Below, piece by piece: positions 16,345-24,880 of a stretch of 45,111 nt of DNA (its first letter is position 1; each line of letters begins with the position of its first letter). The translations under genes and the position numbers were made by a program. Origin of the DNA: Bacteroidales bacterium (GTDB taxonomy: Bacteria; Bacteroidota; Bacteroidia; Bacteroidales; UBA932); contig JAFYUS010000050.1 of NCBI GenBank assembly GCA_017549505.1, forward strand, positions 1 to 45,111, read 5' to 3'. Under the pieces are notes generated by a model. The model ran no database searches, was not told the origin of the DNA, and was given only the letters and a program-made list of their open reading frames with translations.

Positions 16345-18675
16345 TTAAAAATACTCCTCTTCTTCAGAAGTTGTTTCCACCGCATCCGCATCGCTGCCGT
16401 CGCAGTTGAGATTAAGCTCGATACCCATCGGCTTGACGAAACGGTCCGTCTCATAGACTCCGAGCGTACCGTCCTGAAGCACCTTCTGCATGAAGATACC
16501 CCAGATAGGAAGCGCCATGTTCGAACCTCCTCCGAGGGAGAGCGATTCGAAATGGACCTGACGGTCTTCGGCACCGACCCACACTCCGGCCGTAAGCGAC
16601 GGAGTATATCCTATGAACCATCCGTCAGACTGGTCGTTTGTGGTACCGGTCTTGCCGGCGATCTCGCCTTTAAGACCGTATTTGGTCCTCAGACGCACAC
16701 CTGTACCGCTGTTCACGACTCCCTGCATCAGGTTTGCCATGAGATATGCTGTGTAGTCGCTGATCGCTTCCTTCTTCTTGTTGTTGAATTCTCCGAGCAC
16801 GTTACCCATGCTGTCCTCTATTCTTGTGACGAATATCGGCTCTACATATACACCCTTTGAAGGGAAGGTGTTATATGCAGATACCATCTCATAGACAGAT
16901 ATGTCTGCCGAACCGACGCAAAGAGGATTCACGGCATCAAGATAACAGCCGACTCCCATCTTCCTCATCATCTCCACCATGGCCTCAGGGCCGTACTGCT
17001 TCATCAGATATGCGGAGATATTGTTGGAACTCTTGGTAAGTCCCCATTTGAGAGTCACGGTCTGTCCGATCCATTCGTCCTTGTCGGTACTCTTAGGAGT
17101 CCATGTGGTATCGCCCACCATGAAGGTCTGAGGCACGTTCACGACCTTGTCGCAAGGGCTCATGCCTTCCTGCATCGCAAGGGTATAGAGGAAAGGCTTG
17201 ATGGTCGAACCTACCTGACGCTTTCCCTGACGGACATTGTCATATTTGAAATATCGGTAGTTTGGTCCTCCGACATACGCCTTGATGTGTCCGGTATTCG
17301 GTTCGATAGCCATGAATGCGGCACGAAGGTGGCCTTTGTAATACTTGATAGAATCGTCCGGAGTCATCACGGTATCGATGTAACCTTTCTTGTTCCATGA
17401 GAACAGACGCATCTTCACAGGCTCCGAGAAACTCTTGATGATGTCCTTTTCCGAAGAGCCGTTCTTCTTCATTATGCGGTAACGGTCGCTCCATCTGCGG
17501 GCCTGCTTCATGAGCATGTCAATCTGCTCCTGGCTCACGTCGCTGGCAAAAGGTTTCTTTCGGTTCCACCTCACGTGGCGGTCGAAAGACTTCTGAAGGT
17601 CCTTGCCAAGATGCTCTGCAACAGCTTCTTCCGCATACTGCTGCATCTTGTAGTTGATTGTGGTATAGATTCGGAGACCGTCCTTGTCAAGATTGTATTT
17701 CGAGCCGTCTGCCTTGGTGTTCTTGTTCAGCCATCCATAAAAAGCGTCGTCTGCCCACAGGAGCGAGTCAACTACATAGTCCTCATACTGGTTGTAGGAA
17801 GAACGCTTTGGCTCCTTTGCATTCATCGTGCGACGGAGCATGTCGCGGAAGTATGGTCCGATACCCGCATTATGGTCCTGGACCTGATATGAGAGAGTTA
17901 TAGGAATCTGCTGTATGGAATCACGCTCAGCCTTGGTCAGGAACCCGTTCTGTTCCATTCTTGAGATTACAAGATTCCTTCTCTGAAGAGACCTTTCAGG
18001 ATTGAGCGCAGGGTTGTATCTGGTCGGTTTGTTGACCATTCCCACAAGGGTTGCAGCTTCTTCCACGGTCAGATCTATAGGAGCCTTCGAGAAGAATGTC
18101 TGGGCCGCAGCCTTGATTCCGTATGCATTGCTGCCGAAGAAGACCTGATTCATGTACATGTTCATGATTTCGTTCTTGGTGTAGCTGCGCTCAAGCTTTA
18201 CTGCAGTCACCCACTCCTTGAGCTTGGTCCAGACCATCTTGAACTTGGAACCTCCCATATCTTCACGTGGATAAAGAGTCTTGGCAAGCTGCTGGGTTAT
18301 GGTACTTCCTCCTCCCTGGCTCGAACTTCCTCCAAGAACGGTCTTCACAAGAACTCGTGCCAGACTTTCGAAGTCGATGCCCGAATGCTTGTAGAAACGC
18401 GAATCCTCGGTTGCTACCGCTGCGTTTACAAGATTCGGCGACAGCTCTTCATAGCTGACGTATGACCTGTTCTCGATGTGGAATGTAGTCAGTATCTCGC
18501 CGTCCTCGGCAATCACCTGTGTGGCGAGCTTGCTGTCAGGATTTTCAAGTTCTTCGAAAGACGGAATGTCTGCAAATGCCCATACAAGACCTATGAGCGA
18601 AAGGACAAGAAGTACCGGAACCGCGAAAAGGATCCAGAACCATCTGATTATTTTCTTTTTTGTCGCGTCTGTCAT
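16345..18675 (-). CDS. Class A penicillin-binding protein (PBP1A-type transglycosylase/transpeptidase)
   Basis: Polymerises glycan strands and crosslinks peptides at the outer face of the inner membrane. About 776 residues from ATG 18675 (the TTG at 18681 is less likely). One N-terminal membrane anchor (about residues 12-34), then the GT51 domain with the catalytic EDSRFYKHSGID and QQLAKTLYPRED, then the transpeptidase domain with SxxK in GSTIKPFLY, SSN in KSSNNIS and KTGTT near the C-terminus. All motifs are intact. Divergent from topA; followed by a family-A element and ddl. Confidence 0.95.
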   Translation of the reverse strand: MTDATKKKIIRWFWILFAVPVLLVLSLIGLVWAFADIPSFEELENPDSKLATQVIAEDGEILTTFHIENRSYVSYEELSPNLVNAAVATEDSRFYKHSGIDFESLARVLVKTVLGGSSSQGGGSTITQQLAKTLYPREDMGGSKFKMVWTKLKEWVTAVKLERSYTKNEIMNMYMNQVFFGSNAYGIKAAAQTFFSKAPIDLTVEEAATLVGMVNKPTRYNPALNPERSLQRRNLVISRMEQNGFLTKAERDSIQQIPITLSYQVQDHNAGIGPYFRDMLRRTMNAKEPKRSSYNQYEDYVVDSLLWADDAFYGWLNKNTKADGSKYNLDKDGLRIYTTINYKMQQYAEEAVAEHLGKDLQKSFDRHVRWNRKKPFASDVSQEQIDMLMKQARRWSDRYRIMKKNGSSEKDIIKSFSEPVKMRLFSWNKKGYIDTVMTPDDSIKYYKGHLRAAFMAIEPNTGHIKAYVGGPNYRYFKYDNVRQGKRQVGSTIKPFLYTLAMQEGMSPCDKVVNVPQTFMVGDTTWTPKSTDKDEWIGQTVTLKWGLTKSSNNISAYLMKQYGPEAMVEMMRKMGVGCYLDAVNPLCVGSADISVYEMVSAYNTFPSKGVYVEPIFVTRIEDSMGNVLGEFNNKKKEAISDYTAYLMANLMQGVVNSGTGVRLRTKYGLKGEIAGKTGTTNDQSDGWFIGYTPSLTAGVWVGAEDRQVHFESLSLGGGSNMALPIWGIFMQKVLQDGTLGVYETDRFVKPMGIELNLNCDGSDADAVETTSEEEEYF

Positions 18676-18709
18676 AAACAATATATGTTGAACAGAAATT
18701 TACAATTTT

Positions 18710-18725
18710 GTCACCTTTAGGTGAC
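18710..18725. promoter_or_regulatory. Short palindrome in the PBP/topA divergent region
   Basis: GTCACCT-tt-AGGTGAC, a 7-bp perfect inverted repeat 35 nt upstream of the PBP start. Could be a regulator site; no known consensus is recognised. Confidence 0.4.
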
Positions 18726-18768
18726 CTTTTATATAGAGGTGTTTAAGCAGACAAAAGTAGCAACAAAA

Positions 18769-18801
18769 TTTGGAAAATTGCCCCAAAAGTGGCTTACTTT
18801 G
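18769..18801 (+). promoter_or_regulatory. Probable topA promoter
   Basis: TTTG at 18769-18772 and TTACTTTG at 18794-18801 resemble the -33/-7 pair. Because the box lies inside the 5' extension of the reading frame, translation must start after it, which supports the ATG at 18834. Confidence 0.5.
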
Positions 18802-18833
18802 CACTTTCTTTTGAAAAAACGGAGGAACTGAGC

Positions 18834-21146
18834 ATGAAGGAAGGACAGAATCTTGTAATTGTAGAGTCTCCGGCCAAGGCTGGAACAATTCAGAAATATC
18901 TAGGAAGCGATTATATCGTAAAGTCGAGTTTCGGACATATCAGAGATCTTCAGGACAACGAGCTGAGCATTGATGTAGACAACGGATTTGCGCCTCAGTA
19001 TGTGATACCTTCAGACAAGAAGAAGGTGGTGGCAGAGCTGAAGAAGGCTGCAAAGGAAGCATCCATGGTATGGCTTGCATCCGATGAAGACCGTGAGGGA
19101 GAGGCCATTTCATGGCACCTGTTCGAGACCCTGGGTCTCAAACAGGAAAATACCAGACGTATCGTCTTTCATGAGATCACCAAGCCGGCCATCCTGAATG
19201 CGATTGCAAATCCGCGTGAGATCGACATGAGTCTGGTGAATGCCCAGCAGGCACGCCGTGTCCTGGACCGTCTCGTCGGATTCGAGCTGTCGCCTGTACT
19301 CTGGAGGAAGATACAACCGAAGCTCTCGGCAGGAAGGGTCCAGTCGGTGGCTCTCCGCCTTGTGGTCGACAAGGAAAGGGAAATCCTCGGCTTCAACAGC
19401 GAGCAGTATTACAGGGTGGACGCAATCTTCCATCCGGAAGGAACCCCTGAAAAGACTCTTGTAAAGGCGACCCTCGACAGAAGGTTCCCCGACCTGGAAT
19501 CTGCACAGGAATTCCTCCAGAGGTGCATAGGTGCATCATTCGCCATCTGCGGCATAGAAAAGAAGGAAGGAACACGTTTCCCTGCCGCTCCGTTCACGAC
19601 CTCGACCCTCCAGCAGGAGGCATCAAGGAAGCTGAGAATGTCGGTAAGCCAGACCATGAGCATAGCTCAGAGACTTTACGAGCACGGACTCATCACATAC
19701 ATGCGTACCGACTCGACAAACCTCTCGTCACTCGCCATCAACACCGCAAAGAATTTCATCTGCGACAATTTCGGACCTGAATATTCGAAGGTAAGACAGT
19801 ACAAGACAAAGGCCAAGGGAGCACAGGAAGCCCACGAGGCGATACGTCCGACATACATAGAGAACACTTCCATCGAGGGTACTCCTCAGGAGCAGAAGCT
19901 ATATGAACTTATCTGGAAACGCACCGTGGCCTCACAGATGGCCGACGCACGCGTCCTCAAGACCGACATCAAGGTATCTTCTGACAAAGGAGAGGAGAAG
20001 TTCAATGTACAGGCGACCCAGGTTCTGTTCGACGGATTCCTGAAACTTTACATGGAAGGCACTGACGATCCTCAGCAGGACGACGAGACAGTGATCCTGC
20101 CTCAGATGAACATCGGAGACAGGATGTTCGACAAGGAAATCACTGCAGAAGGCAAATTCACTTCGGCTCCGTCGAGATATTCTGAAGCTACTCTTGTAAA
20201 GAAACTGGAAGAGCTCGGCATCGGCCGACCTTCAACATATGCCCCTACCATTTCAACCCTCACAAAAGGACGAGGATATATCGTCAAGGGAGACAAGACC
20301 GGAGAGAAACACCAGGTGACCAACCTCATCCTGAAGAACGGCACAATCAAGCAGACATCCAAGACCGAGACAGTCGGATCGGAAAAAGGAAGGCTTCTGC
20401 CTCAGGACATCGGAATGATCGTCACAGACTACCTCGTAAAGAACTTCCCGGACGTCCTGGACTACAAGTTCACAGCAAACGTCGAGGAGGAATTCGACAA
20501 GATCGCTGACGGAGACATGGTATGGAACAGCGCCATATCTGCTTTCTACGGACCGTTCCATACAAAAGTACAGGAAACCCTCAGCAACAAGGAATACAGC
20601 AACGTAAGCCGCGAACTCGGCGTCGACCCGAAGGACGGACAGCCGCTGGTGGCACGATTCGGACAGTATGGTCCTTACGTGCAGAAAGGCGATGGCGAGA
20701 ACAAGCAGTATGCAAGCCTTGCACCGGGGCAGCTTATAGAAAGCATCACACTTGAAGAGGCTCTCAAGCTTTTTGAACTTCCTCGCACAGTGGGTCAGTT
20801 GGGCGGTATAGACATCATCTGCACGAAGGGAAGATTCGGTCCATACATCAAATACGGCGACAAGAACATTTCCATGCCTAGAGGCACCGACCCTCTTAAA
20901 ATTGACCTTGATTCATGCATAAAGCTCATTGAGGACAGCCTGAACAAGAAGACAGGAGGAATCATAGCCGAGTACAAGGACAGCGACATCCAGGTGATAG
21001 AAGGAAGCTACGGACCTTATATCAAGCATGGGGGAAGCAACTACAAGATTCCGAAAGGAACTGACCCTTCTACGCTTACAGAAGAAAACTGTAAGGAAAT
21101 AATAGCCTCATCAGAACCTACAGGACGTAAAAAAAGACGTAAGTAA
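18834..21146 (+). CDS. topA: DNA topoisomerase I (type IA)
   Basis: Relaxes negative supercoils through a 5'-phosphotyrosine. Start chosen at 18834 (MKEGQNLVIVESPAKAGTIQKYLG) because the promoter lies between it and the upstream in-frame codons. ~770 residues. Toprim domain with VESPAKA and ASDEDREGEAI; catalytic Tyr in GLITYMRTDSTNLS; central motif HEAIRPT; C-terminal topoisomerase repeats (FGPYIKYGDKNISMPRG, YGPYIKHGGSNYKIPKG) in place of zinc fingers, as usual in Bacteroidota. A lysine/arginine tail ends the protein (GRKKRRK). An inverted repeat follows the stop. Confidence 0.96.
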   Translation: MKEGQNLVIVESPAKAGTIQKYLGSDYIVKSSFGHIRDLQDNELSIDVDNGFAPQYVIPSDKKKVVAELKKAAKEASMVWLASDEDREGEAISWHLFETLGLKQENTRRIVFHEITKPAILNAIANPREIDMSLVNAQQARRVLDRLVGFELSPVLWRKIQPKLSAGRVQSVALRLVVDKEREILGFNSEQYYRVDAIFHPEGTPEKTLVKATLDRRFPDLESAQEFLQRCIGASFAICGIEKKEGTRFPAAPFTTSTLQQEASRKLRMSVSQTMSIAQRLYEHGLITYMRTDSTNLSSLAINTAKNFICDNFGPEYSKVRQYKTKAKGAQEAHEAIRPTYIENTSIEGTPQEQKLYELIWKRTVASQMADARVLKTDIKVSSDKGEEKFNVQATQVLFDGFLKLYMEGTDDPQQDDETVILPQMNIGDRMFDKEITAEGKFTSAPSRYSEATLVKKLEELGIGRPSTYAPTISTLTKGRGYIVKGDKTGEKHQVTNLILKNGTIKQTSKTETVGSEKGRLLPQDIGMIVTDYLVKNFPDVLDYKFTANVEEEFDKIADGDMVWNSAISAFYGPFHTKVQETLSNKEYSNVSRELGVDPKDGQPLVARFGQYGPYVQKGDGENKQYASLAPGQLIESITLEEALKLFELPRTVGQLGGIDIICTKGRFGPYIKYGDKNISMPRGTDPLKIDLDSCIKLIEDSLNKKTGGIIAEYKDSDIQVIEGSYGPYIKHGGSNYKIPKGTDPSTLTEENCKEIIASSEPTGRKKRRK

Positions 21147-21160
21147 TATTAAGAACTGTA

Positions 21161-21220
21161 AATTTTCGACCGCGTTTTTTGACATTTTAATAATTGTCAT
21201 TAAATTCGCGGTCGAATTTT
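21161..21220. promoter_or_regulatory. Inverted repeat between topA and the Lrp gene
   Basis: TTCGACCGCG (about 21165-21174) pairs with CGCGGTCGAA (about 21207-21216), and inside them GACA...TGTC pairs again. The arms are A/T flanked. It may be the topA terminator or an operator bound by the Lrp-type protein encoded 18 nt downstream. Confidence 0.5.
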
Positions 21221-21237
21221 GTTATAAACTGTCAGCT

Positions 21238-21756
21238 ATGTCAAACTATCAGATTGATCAGATCGACCAGAAGATACTTTCTTATCTGGTAAAGAATGCA
21301 AGAATGCCGTTCCTCGAAATCGCACGTGAGTGCAACGTATCGGGAGCAGCCATCCATCAGAGGGTCAAAAGGTTGGAAGCCAACGGTGTCATCACCGGAT
21401 CACGTCTTCTCGTGAAGCCTCAGGCCCTTGGTCTCAACGTATGCGCTTATGTAAGCGTATCTCTTTCGGAAGCCAACAAGTATCCCGAGGTGATTGAGTC
21501 ATTCAAGAAGATCTCAGAAGTTGTGGAATGTCATTTCGTAACCGGAAAGCACAATCTTCTTGTAAAGATCTATTGTTTCGACCATGACCACCTCATGCAG
21601 GTGCTCCTGAACACGATCCAGAAGATACCTTATGTACAGCAGACCGAAACATTGATTTCGCTCGACCAGGCCATCGAGCGTCAGGTATGGGTCAAGGAGT
21701 ATCAGAACACAAGTTTCTCGGCAAGCGTCAAGAAAAAGAAGAAAGAGACAAAATAG
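21238..21756 (+). CDS. Lrp/AsnC family transcriptional regulator
   Basis: 172 residues. N-terminal winged helix-turn-helix (about 1-60: QIDQKILSYLVKNARMPFLEIA, then CNVSGAAIHQRVKRLEANGVI) and C-terminal ligand-binding RAM domain (about 68-150, VCAYVSVSL..., HFVTGKHNLLVKIYC). Such proteins form octamers that sense amino acids. The lysine-rich tail is shared with the overlapping end of ispD: 29 nt are coding on both strands. A palindrome lies in its leader; autoregulation is plausible. The ligand cannot be told. Confidence 0.93.
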   Translation: MSNYQIDQIDQKILSYLVKNARMPFLEIARECNVSGAAIHQRVKRLEANGVITGSRLLVKPQALGLNVCAYVSVSLSEANKYPEVIESFKKISEVVECHFVTGKHNLLVKIYCFDHDHLMQVLLNTIQKIPYVQQTETLISLDQAIERQVWVKEYQNTSFSASVKKKKKETK

Positions 21757-22432
21757 CTCGCGCAAGAAGCAGGTCATCCTGCGTAGTGATCTTTATATTA
21801 AACCTCTCCCCCATGACGTAGGAGAGGTTTTTTCCGTATTTTTCAACCACCGAAGCATCATCCGTAAAGGCCGTATCATATGCCTGAGAATAGGCTTCCT
21901 TGATGATTTCGGAATGAAATATCTGCGGAGTCTGGGCACCGAACAGCACCGAACGGTCGACCGAGGCACCAGGGATGGTCACAAGCTGACCGTCCTTGCT
22001 TTCAAGGACCTTCATTGTATCGACACATGGTATCACAGGGATAAGGGCCTGGATGCTTTCAGCACTCTCGAACATACTTGCAACCAGTCCTTCCGACACA
22101 AGGGGGCGCACTCCGTCATGTACGGCCACGACAGCACCTTCCGGCACCTTGGCGAGAGCGTTCCTTACAGAATGAAAGCGGGTTATTCCACCCTTTACCA
22201 GCACCTGCGGACATGTGAAGTTATGCTGCAGGCAATAGTTCCTCCAATAGGCCATGTGAGCCTCCGGAAGCACCGTGATCACAGACACGTCCGGGCATGC
22301 TTTCAGAAAGGTCTCTATCGTCATCTGCAATATCGCCTTTCCGTCAAGTTCTATAAACTGCTTCGGCAGTTCCGACCCCATTCTGGTACCGCTTCCGGCG
22401 GCCATGACTATCACGTATTTCTTTCTTCCCAT
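21728..22432 (-). CDS. ispD: 2-C-methyl-D-erythritol 4-phosphate cytidylyltransferase
   Basis: Third step of the MEP isoprenoid pathway: MEP + CTP to CDP-ME. 234 residues. Nucleotide-binding loop VMAAGSGTRMGSELPKQF at residues ~9-26; GITRFHSVRNAL; VHDGVRPLV; and GAQTPQIFHSEII, all typical of IspD. Convergent with the Lrp gene (3' overlap 29 nt) and divergent from mreB; the minus-strand box TATTTTTG (22458-22451) would be its promoter. Confidence 0.95.
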   Translation of the reverse strand: MGRKKYVIVMAAGSGTRMGSELPKQFIELDGKAILQMTIETFLKACPDVSVITVLPEAHMAYWRNYCLQHNFTCPQVLVKGGITRFHSVRNALAKVPEGAVVAVHDGVRPLVSEGLVASMFESAESIQALIPVIPCVDTMKVLESKDGQLVTIPGASVDRSVLFGAQTPQIFHSEIIKEAYSQAYDTAFTDDASVVEKYGKNLSYVMGERFNIKITTQDDLLLARAILSLSSFS

Positions 22433-22450
22433 AAGTCAAAAAAGTTTTCG

Positions 22451-22468
22451 CAAAAATAATAATTTTTG
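22451..22468. promoter_or_regulatory. Divergent -7 boxes, ispD / mreB
   Basis: TATTTTTG on the minus strand (22458-22451) for ispD; TAATTTTTG on the plus strand (22460-22468), one base longer than consensus, possibly for the mreB operon. Confidence 0.4.
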
Positions 22469-22514
22469 TAATTTTACGCCCTAATATCGAATTCAGAAAA
22501 AACGGATAAAAAAT

Positions 22515-23537
22515 ATGGCATTTTCATTTTTGACACAGGAACTCGCAATGGACCTCGGAACCGCGAACACAGTCATTTTCCAGAATGACCAGATCGTTCT
22601 CGACGAGCCGAGCATCGTTGCGATCGACAACAATACAGGCAAGGCCCTTGCCCTCGGACAGAAGGCAAAGCTCATGCAGGAAAGGGAGAATCCGGGCATC
22701 AAGACCGTACGTCCGATGAAGGACGGAGTCATCGCAGACTTCAACGCTGCGGAAATGATGATCCGCGGATTCATCAAGCAGGTGAACAGCAAGCGCAGGT
22801 CGATCTTCACTCCGAACATCAAGATGGTCGTAGGTATCCCTTCGGGATCGACAGAAGTCGAGATCCGCGCCGTGCGCGACTCTTCTGAACATGCAGGAGG
22901 CCGCGACGTGTATCTGATCTACGAGCCTATGGCTTCGGCACTCGGAATCGGCCTCGACGTAGAGGCTCCGAAAGGAAACATGGTAGTGGACATAGGAGGT
23001 GGTACTACAGAGATTGCCGTGATCTCTCTCGGAGGTATCGTGGTACAGGATTCGATCAAGGTGGCAGGCGACGTCTTCACAGGAGATATCCAGCAGCACC
23101 TTCGTCAGCAGCACAACATCAGGGTAGGACAGATCACTGCCGAGAAGATCAAGATCGCAATCGGAGCAGTTCTTCCTGAACTCGATGAGGAACCGGAACC
23201 ATACGCAATCACAGGTCCTAACCTCATGACCGCACACCCTGTACACGCGACGATCACATATCAGGAAATCGCACACTGTCTTGACAAGTCCGTAGCAAGA
23301 ATCGAAAGCGGCATCATCCATGTCCTCGAGCAGACCCCACCTGAGCTCTACTCGGACATCGTGGAGAACGGTATCCATCTTGCAGGAGGCGGATCCCTCC
23401 TCAGAGGACTTGCAAAGCGTCTCACAGAGAAGATCAACATTCCGTTCTATGTGGCAAACGACCCGCTCAGGGCAGTAGCAAGAGGAACCTGCCTTGCGCT
23501 CAAGAACACAGAGAACTACACATTCCTCATGAGATAA
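22515..23537 (+). CDS. mreB: Rod shape-determining protein MreB
   Basis: Bacterial actin that organises lateral wall synthesis under the inner membrane. 340 residues, full length. Shows the ATPase motifs MDLGTANT (phosphate 1), VVDIGGGTTEIAVISLGG (phosphate 2) and HLAGGGSLLRGLAKRL (adenosine). First gene of a five-gene elongasome operon mreBCD-mrdA-rodA with gaps of 4 nt or less or overlaps throughout except 11 nt before mrdA. Confidence 0.97.
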   Translation: MAFSFLTQELAMDLGTANTVIFQNDQIVLDEPSIVAIDNNTGKALALGQKAKLMQERENPGIKTVRPMKDGVIADFNAAEMMIRGFIKQVNSKRRSIFTPNIKMVVGIPSGSTEVEIRAVRDSSEHAGGRDVYLIYEPMASALGIGLDVEAPKGNMVVDIGGGTTEIAVISLGGIVVQDSIKVAGDVFTGDIQQHLRQQHNIRVGQITAEKIKIAIGAVLPELDEEPEPYAITGPNLMTAHPVHATITYQEIAHCLDKSVARIESGIIHVLEQTPPELYSDIVENGIHLAGGGSLLRGLAKRLTEKINIPFYVANDPLRAVARGTCLALKNTENYTFLMR

Positions 23538-23541
23538 GGCC

Positions 23542-24360
23542 TTGCGTAAAAACAACCTGATATATCATCTTATCAATGCAGTCATCTTCGTCATTCTGGA
23601 GGTGACTGCATTGAATATGCTCAGACACAACGGAACGATCCAGGGAATATGGATATCAAGGGGATCACAGAACGTGATGGGATTCCTTTGGGGCGGTTCT
23701 CAAAGGATCTCCGACTATTTCTCCCTCAGGGAGAAGAACGACGCCCTCGCTCAGGAAAACTTCGAGTTGAGGATGCGTCTTGAGCAGCTTGAGTCCCTGA
23801 TTCCGGAAGAGACGCGTAACATCGGGTTATCAGGCAACATATCACGCAATTACAGGTTCATACCTGCCGAGATATCCAAGATAAGCAACAACAGCCAGCA
23901 CAACTACATGATCATCGGCAAAGGCTATGAAGACGGAGTGACCGAAGGATCGGGAGTGATAACAGGCAAAGGCGCAGTGGGTATCATCGATGCGGTGAGC
24001 CGCAAACACTCCTATGCCCGTTCTTTCAAGAACCATGAGATGAACATAAGCGCACGTCTGGGAAAGGAAGGAGCCGTAGGCCCTCTTTCATGGGACGGAG
24101 TATCCAGCGACGGAGCTGTCCTCAAGGAGATTCCGCATCATGTGGAATTCGAGAAGGGTGACACGGTCTTTACCAGCGGCTTTTCTTCGATATTCCCGCC
24201 TGACATCCCTCTTGGCGAAGTAGGTGAGGCAAAGATCGTGAACGGAGCCACATACGAAATCAAGGTCCGTCTGTTCGAGGATTTCGGAGCATTGAGATAT
24301 GTTACCGTCGTAGAGAATATGGGCAAGGAAGAAATGAAGGAACTGGAGGGCAGACTATGA
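23542..24360 (+). CDS. mreC: Rod shape-determining protein MreC
   Basis: Elongasome scaffold between MreB and the periplasmic synthases. 272 residues starting at TTG 23542, 4 nt after the mreB stop. One N-terminal membrane helix (about 9-27), a coiled coil (about 55-95, LREKNDALAQENFELRMRLE) and a beta-domain with the MreC-typical VTEGSGVITGKGAVGIID and HVEFEKGDTVFTSGFSSIFP. Overlaps mreD by 4 nt (ATGA), indicating translational coupling. Confidence 0.93.
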   Translation: MRKNNLIYHLINAVIFVILEVTALNMLRHNGTIQGIWISRGSQNVMGFLWGGSQRISDYFSLREKNDALAQENFELRMRLEQLESLIPEETRNIGLSGNISRNYRFIPAEISKISNNSQHNYMIIGKGYEDGVTEGSGVITGKGAVGIIDAVSRKHSYARSFKNHEMNISARLGKEGAVGPLSWDGVSSDGAVLKEIPHHVEFEKGDTVFTSGFSSIFPPDIPLGEVGEAKIVNGATYEIKVRLFEDFGALRYVTVVENMGKEEMKELEGRL

Positions 24361-24869
24361 AGACACAGAATTTCGGACTGATATATTTCCTTATGGTGCT
24401 GGGACAGATGGTGCTCTGCAATTTTGCAGACATAAGCCCTCTGATGCTGCTTACCATGCTTCCGGCAATGGTAATATGCGTACCTCTCACCGTCAGCACT
24501 CCCCTGTGCATGATCCTGGCATTCGCCACAGGCCTGTCTGTCGACTGGCTGTCGGAAGGCCTTGTCGGAATCAATGCCGCCGCATTGGTGCCGGTAGCGA
24601 TGATACGCAAGCCTCTGATCCGTTTTTCCCTCGGAGAGGACATCATAACAAGAAGCGACAGCTTTTCAATCAAAAAGAACGGAATCGGCAAGATATCGTT
24701 TATCATCCTTGTTGCCAACCTTATCTTCCTGGGCATCTATGTCTTTCTTGACGGAGCAGGAACAAGACCGACATGGTTCATTCTTTCGAGGATAGGTATC
24801 TCTCTGGCATGCAACTATATCCTGGCCCTCATCGTGACTAACATTCTTACGGTCGACGACCGCAAATAG
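24357..24869 (+). CDS. mreD: Rod shape-determining protein MreD
   Basis: 170-residue polytopic inner-membrane protein with about five hydrophobic segments. MreD sequences diverge strongly, so the assignment rests on size, topology and its place between mreC (4-nt overlap) and mrdA. Works with MreC to activate PBP2/RodA. Confidence 0.88.
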   Translation: MKTQNFGLIYFLMVLGQMVLCNFADISPLMLLTMLPAMVICVPLTVSTPLCMILAFATGLSVDWLSEGLVGINAAALVPVAMIRKPLIRFSLGEDIITRSDSFSIKKNGIGKISFIILVANLIFLGIYVFLDGAGTRPTWFILSRIGISLACNYILALIVTNILTVDDRK

Positions 24870-24875
24870 GAGGAG
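24868..24875 (+). promoter_or_regulatory. Strong Shine-Dalgarno before mrdA
   Basis: AGGAGGAG ends 5 nt before the mrdA ATG. Such a perfect site is unusual for Bacteroidota, where most starts lack one, and it fixes the mrdA start at 24881. Confidence 0.6.
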
Positions 24876-24880
24876 ATACG

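Noticed and set aside
21770-21785. Another GTCATCCTG repeat copy at the end of ispD
   Set aside because: Only a short match (GGTCATCCTGCG) without the palindromic partner; likely chance.
22524-23555. 343-residue frame antisense to mreB
   Set aside because: It is a shadow of the mreB codon pattern; composition (Cys/His/Arg-rich, no domain) and the perfect MreB on the other strand rule it out.
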